A DNA stretch of 15,991 bases, from contig JADGHD010000036.1 in assembly GCA_019689615.1 (NCBI GenBank), positions 1-15,991 on the forward strand. The letters are read 5' to 3'. Shown here one piece after another: positions 7,222-13,091 of the stretch. The first letter of the stretch is position 1, and each line of letters opens with the position of its first letter. The notes under the pieces were generated by a model. That model did not search any database. It saw only the letters and a program-made list of their open reading frames with translations, and had not been told where the DNA came from. Source of the DNA: Frankia sp. (GTDB taxonomy: Bacteria; Actinomycetota; Actinomycetes; Frankiales; Frankiaceae). Made by a program: the position numbers and the translations under genes.

Positions 7222-7609
7222 CAGCCTCCCTGCCCGCCCAGATCGACGCCATGGGCGCAGACCGCCGCCGATGGTCGGGAGAATCCCACCCTCGCCGCGG
7301 TGCCCGCCCCCGTCAGCGGGCGCCAGCCCGGCGGGCGCACCACGCACGCCCACACCCACCTGATTTCATGCTCGCGAATCAGCTCGGCGCAGGGTAAGGG
7401 GAGGGCCAGCGGACCGTGGCGCCCAGCAACGCCGGCACGCCCTCTGGCGATGACATGGACACGTTCGGGTACCGACCACCGCCGCGCCGCAGCCCTCGCA
7501 CGAGATGTCGCCCGGCAACCGAGGGAGGAGGCAACCGACAGCGAGGTCGACTTTGGTAAGCGCCTTCAGACGGTTTCGCAGCGTTGTTCGACTACGTACG
7601 CTGCCGTTC
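7222..7609. promoter_or_regulatory. Shared intergenic region of the two kinase genes
   Basis: A 388-bp gap between divergent kinase genes that should hold promoters for both. Visible features are the kinase-1 ribosome binding site next to 7221; an interrupted inverted repeat TGATT-N11-AATCA (7361-7381) that could be a regulator site; a strong but apparently unused Shine-Dalgarno-like GAGGGAGGAGG (about 7521-7531); and a promoter-like TTCGCA-N16-TACGCT next to the kinase-2 start. The kinase-2 frame is open from ATG 7505, but codons 7505-7609 have about one third A/T in third position, unlike the gene body. Confidence 0.5.
7575..7602 (+). promoter_or_regulatory. Candidate promoter for a leaderless kinase-2 operon transcript
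   Basis: TTCGCA (7575-7580) and TACGCT (7597-7602) are spaced by 16 nt, and the -10 ends 7 nt before ATG 7610. No ribosome binding site precedes that ATG. This matches the arrangement expected of actinobacterial leaderless mRNAs and supports 7610 as the start. Confidence 0.4.
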
Positions 7610-9247
7610 ATGGGCGCGGCGACGGCTGGCGGGCGCGTCGGAGTGCGCCGGCTGGAGTACCGCTGGCTGCTGCCCGCTCTGCTTACCCAGGAGATCGACC
7701 CGGACGAACAGCCGGACTCTCTCGGCCGAGGCCGGCCGGTGCCCAGGTCGGCCCGCGACTGGGTCGTCGACGCGGTCTTCTTCCTGATGGCCGTCTGGGC
7801 CGGGCTCGGACTGTGGCTGGCCACCGGATTCATGCACGCGGACGCCGTGCCCGGTCTGCGCATAGCCGACCTGGCCGCCGGGTTCGTGACCTGCCTCTCG
7901 CTGTGGTGGCGCCGACGCTGGCCGGTCGTTCTCACCCTCGCGACCACCCCGTTCGCCGCCTTCTCGACGTCAGAGAGCGTCGCCGGGCTGATCCTGATGT
8001 TCACTGTGGCCGTCCACCGCAGGCTGCCCATCACCCTCGGCGTCGGCGTGATCTTCCTGCTGCCGGCATTCATCCTCCCGCTCATCTGGACGGACGGCAG
8101 CTCCTCGTATCGCGGCTCCGTGGTGTTCTCGATCGTGCTGATCGTGCTGGTGACCGGCTGGGGGATGTTCGTCCGGGCACGCCGGCAGCTCATCCTGTCC
8201 TGGCGGGCGCGGGCCGCCCTGGCCGAGGCCGAGCGGCACCGCCAGGTCGCCGACGCCCGGCGGGCCGAACGGCTGCGGATCGCCCGGGAGATGCACGATG
8301 TGCTGGGCCACCGGCTGTCGCTGCTCAGCCTGCACGCTGGCGCGCTGGAGTTCCGGCCGGACGCCCCACCAGAGCAGATCGCCCAGGCAGCCGGGGTGGT
8401 GCGGGCAAGCGCGCAGTTGGCGATGAGCGAGCTGCGCCAGGTGATCGGCGTGCTGCGGGAGGACGACCTGGGCCCGGCGGCCCCCGCGGGTGACGCCGCC
8501 GACGCGGGTCGGCGGCCAGCTTCGCCCCAGCCGACGCAACCCTCGGCGGGCGCGGCCGAGCGGGCGAGGCGGCCGGTATCGGCACCGCTGGCGCTGCCGC
8601 CCGCGCCGGCGCCGAAACTGACCGACCTGCCGGAGCTGGTCGACGAGTCCCGCCGGGCGGGAGTTGCCATCCGCGCGCACTACCAGCTCAGCGAGCCACA
8701 CACGGCGTCGACCACGACCGCCGGCAGCGCCTACCGGATCGTTCAGGAGGCGTTGACCAATGCCCGCAAGCATGCCCCGGGCGAGCTCGTGCACCTTCTA
8801 ATCGACGGGTCGGCGGTGAGCGGGCTGCACATCGAGGTCCGCAACCGGCGCAGCGGCCCGCGCCCCATCCGCGCGCCGGAACCGGCGACTGGGCCAACCG
8901 CTGCGGCGGGCGGCGGAGCCAGACCGGGAGCGGCGCCGCTCGGCGCTCGCCCCGCGGCTGTCGCGCCCGTCGCCGGGTCAGGCCTCGTGGGCCTGACCGA
9001 GCGGGCAACGCTGGCCGGCGGGGCGCTGCGGCACGAGGTGACGCCCGAGGGAGAGTTCCTGCTCCAGGCCTGGCTACCGTGGACACCCGACGGCGACAGC
9101 GGCGCGACGAACGAGACCACCACAGCGGACGGGAAGACGAGCGCCGGCCCGGGCTCGGCCGGCAGGTCGCTTGCCAGCGGCGCGGGCCGGGTCATCGACG
9201 CCGCCGAGCGCGGTCTGCTGCGCGGCCTCATCGCGCGGGTCGGATGA
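7610..9247 (+). CDS. Sensor histidine kinase 2 (HisKA_3, NarL/LiaS class)
   Basis: A 545-residue membrane kinase (from ATG 7610). Five or six hydrophobic segments lie at about residues 52-73, 84-100, 106-117, 122-136, 140-160 and 170-188, with little outside the membrane, so it probably senses something in or at the membrane. A helix (195-225) leads to RIAREMHDVLGHRLS with phospho-acceptor His229. A Pro/Ala-rich linker (287-337) separates this from the ATPase domain: N-box YRIVQEALTNARKH (Glu380, Asn384) and GSGLVGLTERA (456-466). A second Gly/Ala/Pro insert (415-456) replaces the usual short D-box region, so no clear DxG is seen. A low-complexity tail (490-525) ends in a possibly amphipathic helix (526-545). 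ATG 7505 is an alternative start but has poor codon bias. It is the first gene of the kinase-regulator-ABC cluster, and its stop TGA overlaps the ATG of a 26-codon ORF. Confidence 0.87.
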   Translation: MGAATAGGRVGVRRLEYRWLLPALLTQEIDPDEQPDSLGRGRPVPRSARDWVVDAVFFLMAVWAGLGLWLATGFMHADAVPGLRIADLAAGFVTCLSLWWRRRWPVVLTLATTPFAAFSTSESVAGLILMFTVAVHRRLPITLGVGVIFLLPAFILPLIWTDGSSSYRGSVVFSIVLIVLVTGWGMFVRARRQLILSWRARAALAEAERHRQVADARRAERLRIAREMHDVLGHRLSLLSLHAGALEFRPDAPPEQIAQAAGVVRASAQLAMSELRQVIGVLREDDLGPAAPAGDAADAGRRPASPQPTQPSAGAAERARRPVSAPLALPPAPAPKLTDLPELVDESRRAGVAIRAHYQLSEPHTASTTTAGSAYRIVQEALTNARKHAPGELVHLLIDGSAVSGLHIEVRNRRSGPRPIRAPEPATGPTAAAGGGARPGAAPLGARPAAVAPVAGSGLVGLTERATLAGGALRHEVTPEGEFLLQAWLPWTPDGDSGATNETTTADGKTSAGPGSAGRSLASGAGRVIDAAERGLLRGLIARVG

Positions 9248-9324
9248 CCAGCCACAGGGCAGCGGGCGCGGCGAGCGCGACCAGGCAGCGGACAACGACG
9301 TCGATGCCGACGGGACGGACATGA
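9244..9324 (+). CDS. 26-codon ORF linking the kinase 2 and regulator genes
   Basis: This small ORF starts with the ATG of an ATGA that contains the stop of kinase 2 (9244-9247) and ends with the TGA of an ATGA that contains the start of the response regulator (9321-9324). It encodes a 26-residue Arg/Thr/Ala-rich peptide, MTSHRAAG...MPTGRT, with no recognisable domain. Without it the kinase and regulator would be 73 nt apart with no coupling. The double overlap suggests that terminating ribosomes re-initiate through the small ORF onto the regulator. The peptide itself may be incidental. It could also be chance: ATG and TGA overlaps are not rare in GC-rich operons, and codon evidence is minimal. 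Confidence 0.4.
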   Translation: MTSHRAAGAASATRQRTTTSMPTGRT

Positions 9325-10154
9325 CCAGCGCGACGAACCACGACGCCGAGCACCGGGGGGTAGGAGACGACGACGGCGGCTCGCCGCGGCCGGTACGGGT
9401 ACTGGTGGTCGACGATGACCCGCTGGTCCGGGCGGCGCTGGCGATGGTGTTCGGCGGCGCCGACGCGGTGGAGGTCGTCGGCGAGGCGGCTGACGGCGAC
9501 GAGGTGGTCGCGGCGGTCGACCAGTGCGCCCCGGACGTCGTGCTCATGGACATCCGGATGCCCCGGATGGACGGGCTGGCCGCCACCGAGCTGCTGCGGG
9601 CCCGGCCGAACCCGCCGGAGATCGTCGTCCTGACCACATTCGACGCGGATGAACACGTGCTGCGGGCGCTGCGGGCCGGCGCGAGCGGCTTCCTGCTCAA
9701 GGACACCGCGCCAGCGGAGATCGTGCGAGCGGTGCGACGGGTGGCCGCCGGTGACCCGATCCTCTCCCCTGCCGTCATCCGCCGGCTGATGGCCCACGTG
9801 GCCACGAGTTCGACGATCGGCGCCCCGTCCGGCGGCACGGGGGCGACCAGCGGGGCGGCGCAGCCGGCGGGAGCGGCCGGGCAGCAGGCAGACCCGGGTG
9901 CCGGTGGCCACGGGCAGGTCGGCGCTGATCCGCGCCGCGACCGGGCCCGGCGGCTGCTCGCCCAGCTCAGCGAGCGCGAGCGGGAGGTGGCCGTCGCCGT
10001 CGGGCGTGGGCTGTCGAACGCCGAGATCGCCGGCCAGCTCTACATGAGCGTCGCGACCGTCAAGTCCTACGTCTCGAAGCTGCTCACCCGCCTCGGCCTG
10101 GACAACCGCGTCCAGATCGCCCTGCTCGTCCACGACGCCGACCTCGACGAGTAG
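9321..10154 (+). CDS. NarL/FixJ-family response regulator
   Basis: A 277-residue DNA-binding response regulator. The receiver domain covers about residues 25-145, with acidic pocket DDD (31-33), phospho-acceptor Asp77 in LMDIRMP, Thr105/106 in VVLTTFD and Lys127 in LLKD. The LuxR-type helix-turn-helix covers about 213-275, with LSEREREVAVAVGRGLSNAEIA and SVATVKSYVSKLLTRLG. A long Gly/Ala-rich linker (160-210) joins the two, longer than usual for the family. ATG 9321 is the only in-frame start before the receiver domain; the preceding GGGACGG is a poor ribosome binding site, so translation may depend on coupling through the 26-codon ORF. It is the only regulator near two HisKA_3 kinases and is likely phosphorylated by kinase 2, perhaps by both (inference). 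Likely targets are its own divergent region and the following ABC genes. Confidence 0.93.
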   Translation: MTSATNHDAEHRGVGDDDGGSPRPVRVLVVDDDPLVRAALAMVFGGADAVEVVGEAADGDEVVAAVDQCAPDVVLMDIRMPRMDGLAATELLRARPNPPEIVVLTTFDADEHVLRALRAGASGFLLKDTAPAEIVRAVRRVAAGDPILSPAVIRRLMAHVATSSTIGAPSGGTGATSGAAQPAGAAGQQADPGAGGHGQVGADPRRDRARRLLAQLSEREREVAVAVGRGLSNAEIAGQLYMSVATVKSYVSKLLTRLGLDNRVQIALLVHDADLDE

Positions 10155-10192
10155 GAAGCCACCAGGCTGGTCGGGGTAGCTGCCGGTCGGTT

Positions 10193-10213
10193 CCCGCCCA
10201 CGCCGGGGGCGGG
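10193..10213 (+). terminator. GC hairpin between regulator and ABC genes
   Basis: CCCGCCC (10193-10199) and GGGCGGG (10207-10213) can form a 7-bp stem with a 7-nt loop, about 40 nt after the regulator stop in a 156-bp gap. There is no T-run. It could partially terminate or protect the upstream mRNA and so set unequal expression of signalling and transport genes. Tentative. Confidence 0.3.
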
Positions 10214-10310
10214 GCCGGCGGGCGTAAGTCCAGGAACGAAGACCAAGGTGGAAGCGCGGGTAGCCGATCGGCGGTAGGCGGCGCCCTGATGCCGGGAGCA
10301 CGCTGTCGGC

Positions 10311-11309
10311 ATGGGTTTTCGGGTCGACGTCGCCGGACTCACCGTCCGCTACCGAGGCGGCGGCAATGCGCCGGCGCTGGCCGACGTCTCGTTCACGCTC
10401 GAGGCAGGCCAGGTGTGCGGGCTGTTCGGCCGGGAAGGCGCCGGCAAGTCGACACTGCTGGCGACCCTGGCCGCCTACCGGCGACCGTCGGCCGGGACCG
10501 TCCGCGTGGCCGGTGAGGACCCGTACGAGAACCCGCGGCTGATGAGCCAGACGTGCCTGGTCGATCGGGCCGGCGGGCTCGCGGTCGACGAGTCGACGAC
10601 GATCCGCGAGGTCTTCGAGCTCATCGAGCTGCTCCGCCCCGGCTGGGACAAGGCGTACGCGGACGCGTTGGTCGAGCTGTTCGAGCTGCCGCTGCGGGCG
10701 AAGGTCCGCGAGCTGGCGCGCAGCCGGCGGGCGGCGCTTGCCGTGACCATCGGGTTGGCCAGCCGGGCGCGGCTGACCATGTTCGACGAGCCGCACCTCG
10801 ACCTGGATCTCACCGACCAGCTCGCCTTCTACCGGGAGCTGCGGGCCGAGACACGCGACCGCCAGCGCACCGTGATCCTTGTCGGCGGGATCGGCGCCGC
10901 CGCCACCGCTGCCCTGGCCGACGCCAGCGGCAGCCAGCGCGGCGGGCCGGCGGACGAGGCGGCCAGCCCGGACGACCTCCTCGACCAGATCGTCGTCCTG
11001 CGCCGGGGCAGGCTGGTCGCCGCGGCGCCGGCCGCGAATCTGCGCAGGGTGGGCACCGAGCTCACCGGCCTGGCCGACGCCGTGACCGCCTTCCTGGCCA
11101 GCGCGTTCGGCGACGCGCCCACCGTGCTGGCCGACCGCCGGCTCGGCCGGCTGCGGTCCGTGGTCGTCGTCGGCAGCCTGCCGGCCGACCGCGCCGCCGA
11201 GGCCACGGCGGCCGGGATAGACGTCGGTCCAGTACCAACACGGGACTTCGTCAGCTACCTCATCGATGACCGGCAGCGCGCCGGGGAAGCCCGGGAGCAC
11301 TCGTCATGA
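10311..11309 (+). CDS. ABC transporter ATP-binding protein with degenerate motifs
   Basis: A 332-residue ABC-type nucleotide-binding protein. The Walker A loop GREGAGKST (40-48) is intact and Walker B is LTMFDEP (Asp159, Glu160). The signature LSGGQ/LSRGQ is replaced by LARSRR (135-140). Where the switch histidine of STH is expected, the sequence is VILVGGIGAAA (188-198), followed by an Ala/Gly-rich stretch. A C-terminal region of about 100 residues follows the ATPase core. The closest style is the YtrB/EcsA-like ATPases often paired with small permeases. It likely binds ATP; weak or absent hydrolysis is inferred from the two changed motifs. ATG 10311 is the first in-frame start; the nearest GGGAG is 12 nt upstream. 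The stop overlaps the permease ATG (ATGA, 11306-11309), so the two are translationally coupled and probably form one complex. Confidence 0.85.
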   Translation: MGFRVDVAGLTVRYRGGGNAPALADVSFTLEAGQVCGLFGREGAGKSTLLATLAAYRRPSAGTVRVAGEDPYENPRLMSQTCLVDRAGGLAVDESTTIREVFELIELLRPGWDKAYADALVELFELPLRAKVRELARSRRAALAVTIGLASRARLTMFDEPHLDLDLTDQLAFYRELRAETRDRQRTVILVGGIGAAATAALADASGSQRGGPADEAASPDDLLDQIVVLRRGRLVAAAPAANLRRVGTELTGLADAVTAFLASAFGDAPTVLADRRLGRLRSVVVVGSLPADRAAEATAAGIDVGPVPTRDFVSYLIDDRQRAGEAREHSS

Positions 11310-12247
11310 CCGGCTCCCACCAGCCCAGGCCCGGTGAAGGGCGGCTGTCCGCCGGCAGCCCCAGGCCCGGCCCGAACGACCGCCAAGGTGGCGAGGGTGG
11401 CCAGCCCCACGCCAGCGCCTCCCTGCCGCCCGCGGGCCAGATCACGGCCACAGCCGCGCGAACTCGGACGGCCGACGGCAAGGGCGCGGTACGACGGGCT
11501 GGCGGGCCCGGCTCCCCGCCGTCGTTGGTCAACGCGTCGATTGTCACGACCGTTGGCACGCTGATCTGGGTCGGCCTGCTCTGGCTGGCGCTAGCGGCGA
11601 TCTTCGGGATCGTGCTCGGCATCGTCGCGGTGGCGGGATCCCTGGACAGCAGCCTCTGGCAGAGCGGGTTCTCCGGATGGCAGCGGATCGTGATGTTCGC
11701 GGCCGGCTACACGATGACGTCGGCATTCGGGCCGATCCTGATCGGCAACGGGGTCACCCGCTCCCGGCTCGCCGGGGCGGCCACCGTGACGATGGTCGTC
11801 CTCGCGCTGGTCGGCGGCCTGTTCGTGGCGCTCGGCTACACGTTGGAAGGGCTGGTCTTCTCCGCCCTCGACTGGCCACAGGAACTGCGCGGCGGCCAAC
11901 GGGTGGACGGCATCAGCGACATCGTGCGGCTGGGCTTCGCCCACGTCGGCCTGTTCACCTGCTACTTCGCCGCCGGACGGTTGGTCGGCATCGCCAGAGG
12001 GGCGCTGGGCCCCGACGAGTTCGTCCTGCTCATCCCGCCCGCGCTGATCCCGCCGGCGGTCGCGGAGCTGTTCCTCATCCACGACCTCGCCGGTCTTCCA
12101 CTGATCGGCCAGGTGAACCTCGACTGGGTGCCCTCCTCCTGGGCGGTGGGCCTGCTGGTCTCGCTGGCCGCCGCCGCCGTGGCCACCGTGATCGCCCACC
12201 CCGCCAGCCGGGCGATCACCCTCCCGATCGGCCGCCAGCCCGGTTAG
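11306..12247 (+). CDS. Six-helix membrane protein, probable ABC permease subunit
   Basis: A 313-residue integral membrane protein. The first 75 residues are Pro/Gly/Ala-rich, hydrophilic and probably disordered in the cytoplasm. Six hydrophobic segments follow at about 77-112, 126-148, 156-178, 206-229, 237-257 and 275-298. I recognise no specific motif; the permease role is inferred from topology and from the ATGA overlap with the preceding ABC ATPase gene. It is small for an exporter, so a homodimer with two ATPase subunits would be expected. The substrate is unknown. It is the last gene of the kinase-regulator-ABC cluster and is followed directly by a terminator hairpin with a T-run. The long N-terminal extension is unusual for such permeases and could be a contact site for the ATPase or a kinase. 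Confidence 0.75.
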   Translation: MTGSHQPRPGEGRLSAGSPRPGPNDRQGGEGGQPHASASLPPAGQITATAARTRTADGKGAVRRAGGPGSPPSLVNASIVTTVGTLIWVGLLWLALAAIFGIVLGIVAVAGSLDSSLWQSGFSGWQRIVMFAAGYTMTSAFGPILIGNGVTRSRLAGAATVTMVVLALVGGLFVALGYTLEGLVFSALDWPQELRGGQRVDGISDIVRLGFAHVGLFTCYFAAGRLVGIARGALGPDEFVLLIPPALIPPAVAELFLIHDLAGLPLIGQVNLDWVPSSWAVGLLVSLAAAAVATVIAHPASRAITLPIGRQPG

Positions 12248-12283
12248 GCCGCGATCAGACACCGCGGCCAGCCGCGCCTTTTT
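12247..12283 (+). terminator. Intrinsic terminator of the kinase-ABC operon
   Basis: GGCCGCG (12247-12253) and CGCGGCC (12263-12269) form a perfect 7-bp stem with a 9-nt loop, starting at the last base of the permease stop codon. CTTTTT follows at 12278-12283, about 9 nt below the stem. The T-run is rare in this GC-rich context, which strengthens the call. Confidence 0.6.
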
Positions 12284-12296
12284 CGGCCGGGTACAG

Positions 12297-12340
12297 CACC
12301 GCGGCGAGCCCTGCGTCCGGACGGAGCAGGCGCCGCGGTG
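12297..12340. repeat. Long imperfect hairpin (44 nt)
   Basis: CACCGCGGCG (12297-12306) pairs perfectly with CGCCGCGGTG (12331-12340). Inside, CCTGC (12310-12314) pairs with GCAGG (12326-12330) and TCC (12316-12318) with GGA (12323-12325), leaving a 3-nt bulge, a 1-nt bulge and a 4-nt loop. That is 18 base pairs in one arm. It lies 14 nt beyond the operon terminator in non-coding sequence. It may be a second bidirectional terminator, a structured RNA or an interspersed palindromic element; a single copy cannot decide. Confidence 0.5.
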
Positions 12341-12387
12341 GGTCGGGTGCGCGCCGCCGATCCGCGGCGGTATGGGGGATCGCGGCG

Positions 12388-12423
12388 CCCGCGGTCAACG
12401 CACCCGCGGTCAACGCACCCGCG
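12388..12423. repeat. 15-nt direct tandem repeat, 2.4 copies
   Basis: The unit CCCGCGGTCAACGCA occurs twice without gaps (12388-12402, 12403-12417) and is followed by a partial third copy CCCGCG (12418-12423). It lies in non-coding sequence. It could be a slippage product or a small set of protein sites. Confidence 0.7.
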
Positions 12424-12733
12424 AAAACGAGCAGTTCGCGCACGCGCCGGATGGCCGGGCACCGGCATTTCGTGGCGCCTGTCAGGCGACCAGCGCGGCG
12501 GTCACGCGGACATCCCTGACGGCTGGCGCCAGGACAACGGACGCCGACGCCGAGACATCATTCCCACCGGCCCACGAGCCGGGGCCACAAGCGCCCAGAG
12601 GCGGGGGCCCTGCGCATCAGGAGCGATCGTCACCCGTCACCGCCTGCGTCACAGCGCGACCATCCAGCTCGTTTGGGCGAGCAGTCATCAGCAGACGGAC
12701 CGCTCGTTTTTCCAGAATCTTCCCAGATCAATC

Positions 12734-12749
12734 TGTGATGCCCATCACA
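12734..12749. promoter_or_regulatory. CRP-type binding site
   Basis: TGTGATGCCCATCACA matches the CRP-family consensus TGTGA-N6-TCACA perfectly, with 7-bp arms (TGTGATG / CATCACA) around CC. Actinobacterial CRP homologues (Mycobacterium Rv3676, Streptomyces Crp, corynebacterial GlxR) use this consensus, and CRP is known to act on rpf-type muralytic genes. Its centre is about 125 bp upstream of the predicted transcription start of the lytic-transglycosylase gene, rather far for classical activation. Binding is inferred from sequence. Confidence 0.7.
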
Positions 12750-12830
12750 TGACGCTCCACACATCCACGGTGGCCCAACGACTTGCACGCAGCGTGACAG
12801 ATCTGCCCGAGAAGAGGCGAGTTCGGCGGC

Positions 12831-12860
12831 TTGTGGCTACCCGTTGTAGCTAGTTACGGT
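12831..12860 (+). promoter_or_regulatory. Promoter of the riboswitch-muralytic gene transcript
   Basis: TTGTGG (12831-12836) and TACGGT (12855-12860) are separated by 18 nt, fitting a vegetative sigma-70-type promoter. Initiation near 12867 would place the whole riboswitch (from 12890) in a leader of about 246 nt. The position fits but no start site is known. Confidence 0.45.
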
Positions 12861-12889
12861 TGCTCCACTCGTACGAAGCACCGGCCCGG

Positions 12890-13091
12890 ACGCCGAGTTC
12901 TGCCCCCGGGCCGGTGCCCCCTCCGAGTCAATCGCTAGGGCAGAAGTGGGGGAACCACCTTTCCTCCGGGCGGGCGCAAGAACGCCAGCCCTCGGGGTGA
13001 AGCCGGCCACCGTCGGCGCATTTTTGGGCGCCTTCATCGCGGAGCCGGCCGGGCTACCCGGCCCGAACCCGACAGCTAACCTCACAGGCGT
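12890..13091 (+). ncRNA. c-di-AMP riboswitch (ydaO/yuaA class)
   Basis: The conserved core of the ydaO class is readable in order: GCCGAGTTCTG at the 5' end, GTGGGGGAACCAC (12946-12958), GGGGTGAAG (12994-13002), CCCGGCCCG, and ACCCGACAGCTAACCTC (about 13067-13083). P1 forms from ACGCC (12890-12894) with GGCGT (13087-13091). TTCTGCCC (12898-12905) pairs with GGGCAGAA (12938-12945). GGCGC/GCGCC (about 13015-13032) and GCCGGC/GCCGGC (13002-, 13044-) make further stems. The aptamer is extended relative to the minimal fold by insertions at variable stems. The class binds c-di-AMP and usually switches the gene off. P1 ends 21 nt before the start codon, with GGGAAAG directly after it and no terminator, so control is probably translational (inference). 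Confidence 0.9.

Larger units (their letters stand above)
12284..12733. other. Non-coding interval between the ABC operon and the CRP site
   Basis: I find no supported gene here. Open frames exist on both strands but are short, low-complexity and lack ribosome binding sites. The interval holds the long hairpin (12297-12340), a 15-nt tandem repeat (12388-12423) and a set of GCTCG/CGAGC words near 12667-12711. From about 12620 the sequence becomes less GC-rich, as expected of a long regulatory region. Confidence 0.5.

Noticed and set aside
271..7470. Recurrent GGGTACC words near gene starts (271-282, 3468-3477, about 7465)
   Set aside because: By base composition a handful of GGTACC hexamers is expected in a window of this size and GC content, so recurrence alone is not a signal.
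7505..7609. Upstream ATG for kinase 2
   Set aside because: No ribosome binding site, about one third of codons end in A or T, and rare AGG/AGA codons occur. A promoter-like element adjoins ATG 7610 instead. It remains possible.
6139..8493. A 784-codon plus-strand frame across both kinase genes
   Set aside because: It overlaps kinase 1 antisense and kinase 2 out of frame. Both kinases carry clear catalytic motifs; this frame has none and is rich in Arg, Gln and Asp.
9228..11300. A 690-codon minus-strand frame opposite the regulator and ABC genes
   Set aside because: Antisense shadow; no domain is recognisable and the sense strand encodes well-defined proteins.
12255..12443. A 62-codon minus-strand ORF with a signal-peptide-like start (LLVFAGALTAGALTAGA)
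   Set aside because: The hydrophobic repeat simply reads through the 15-nt tandem repeat, there is no ribosome binding site, and the ORF covers the long hairpin and terminator. Third-position bias is fair, so it is not fully excluded.
12338..12853. A 171-codon plus-strand ORF upstream of the riboswitch
   Set aside because: Arg/His/Thr-rich sequence without motifs or ribosome binding site, covering the CRP site and the promoter region.
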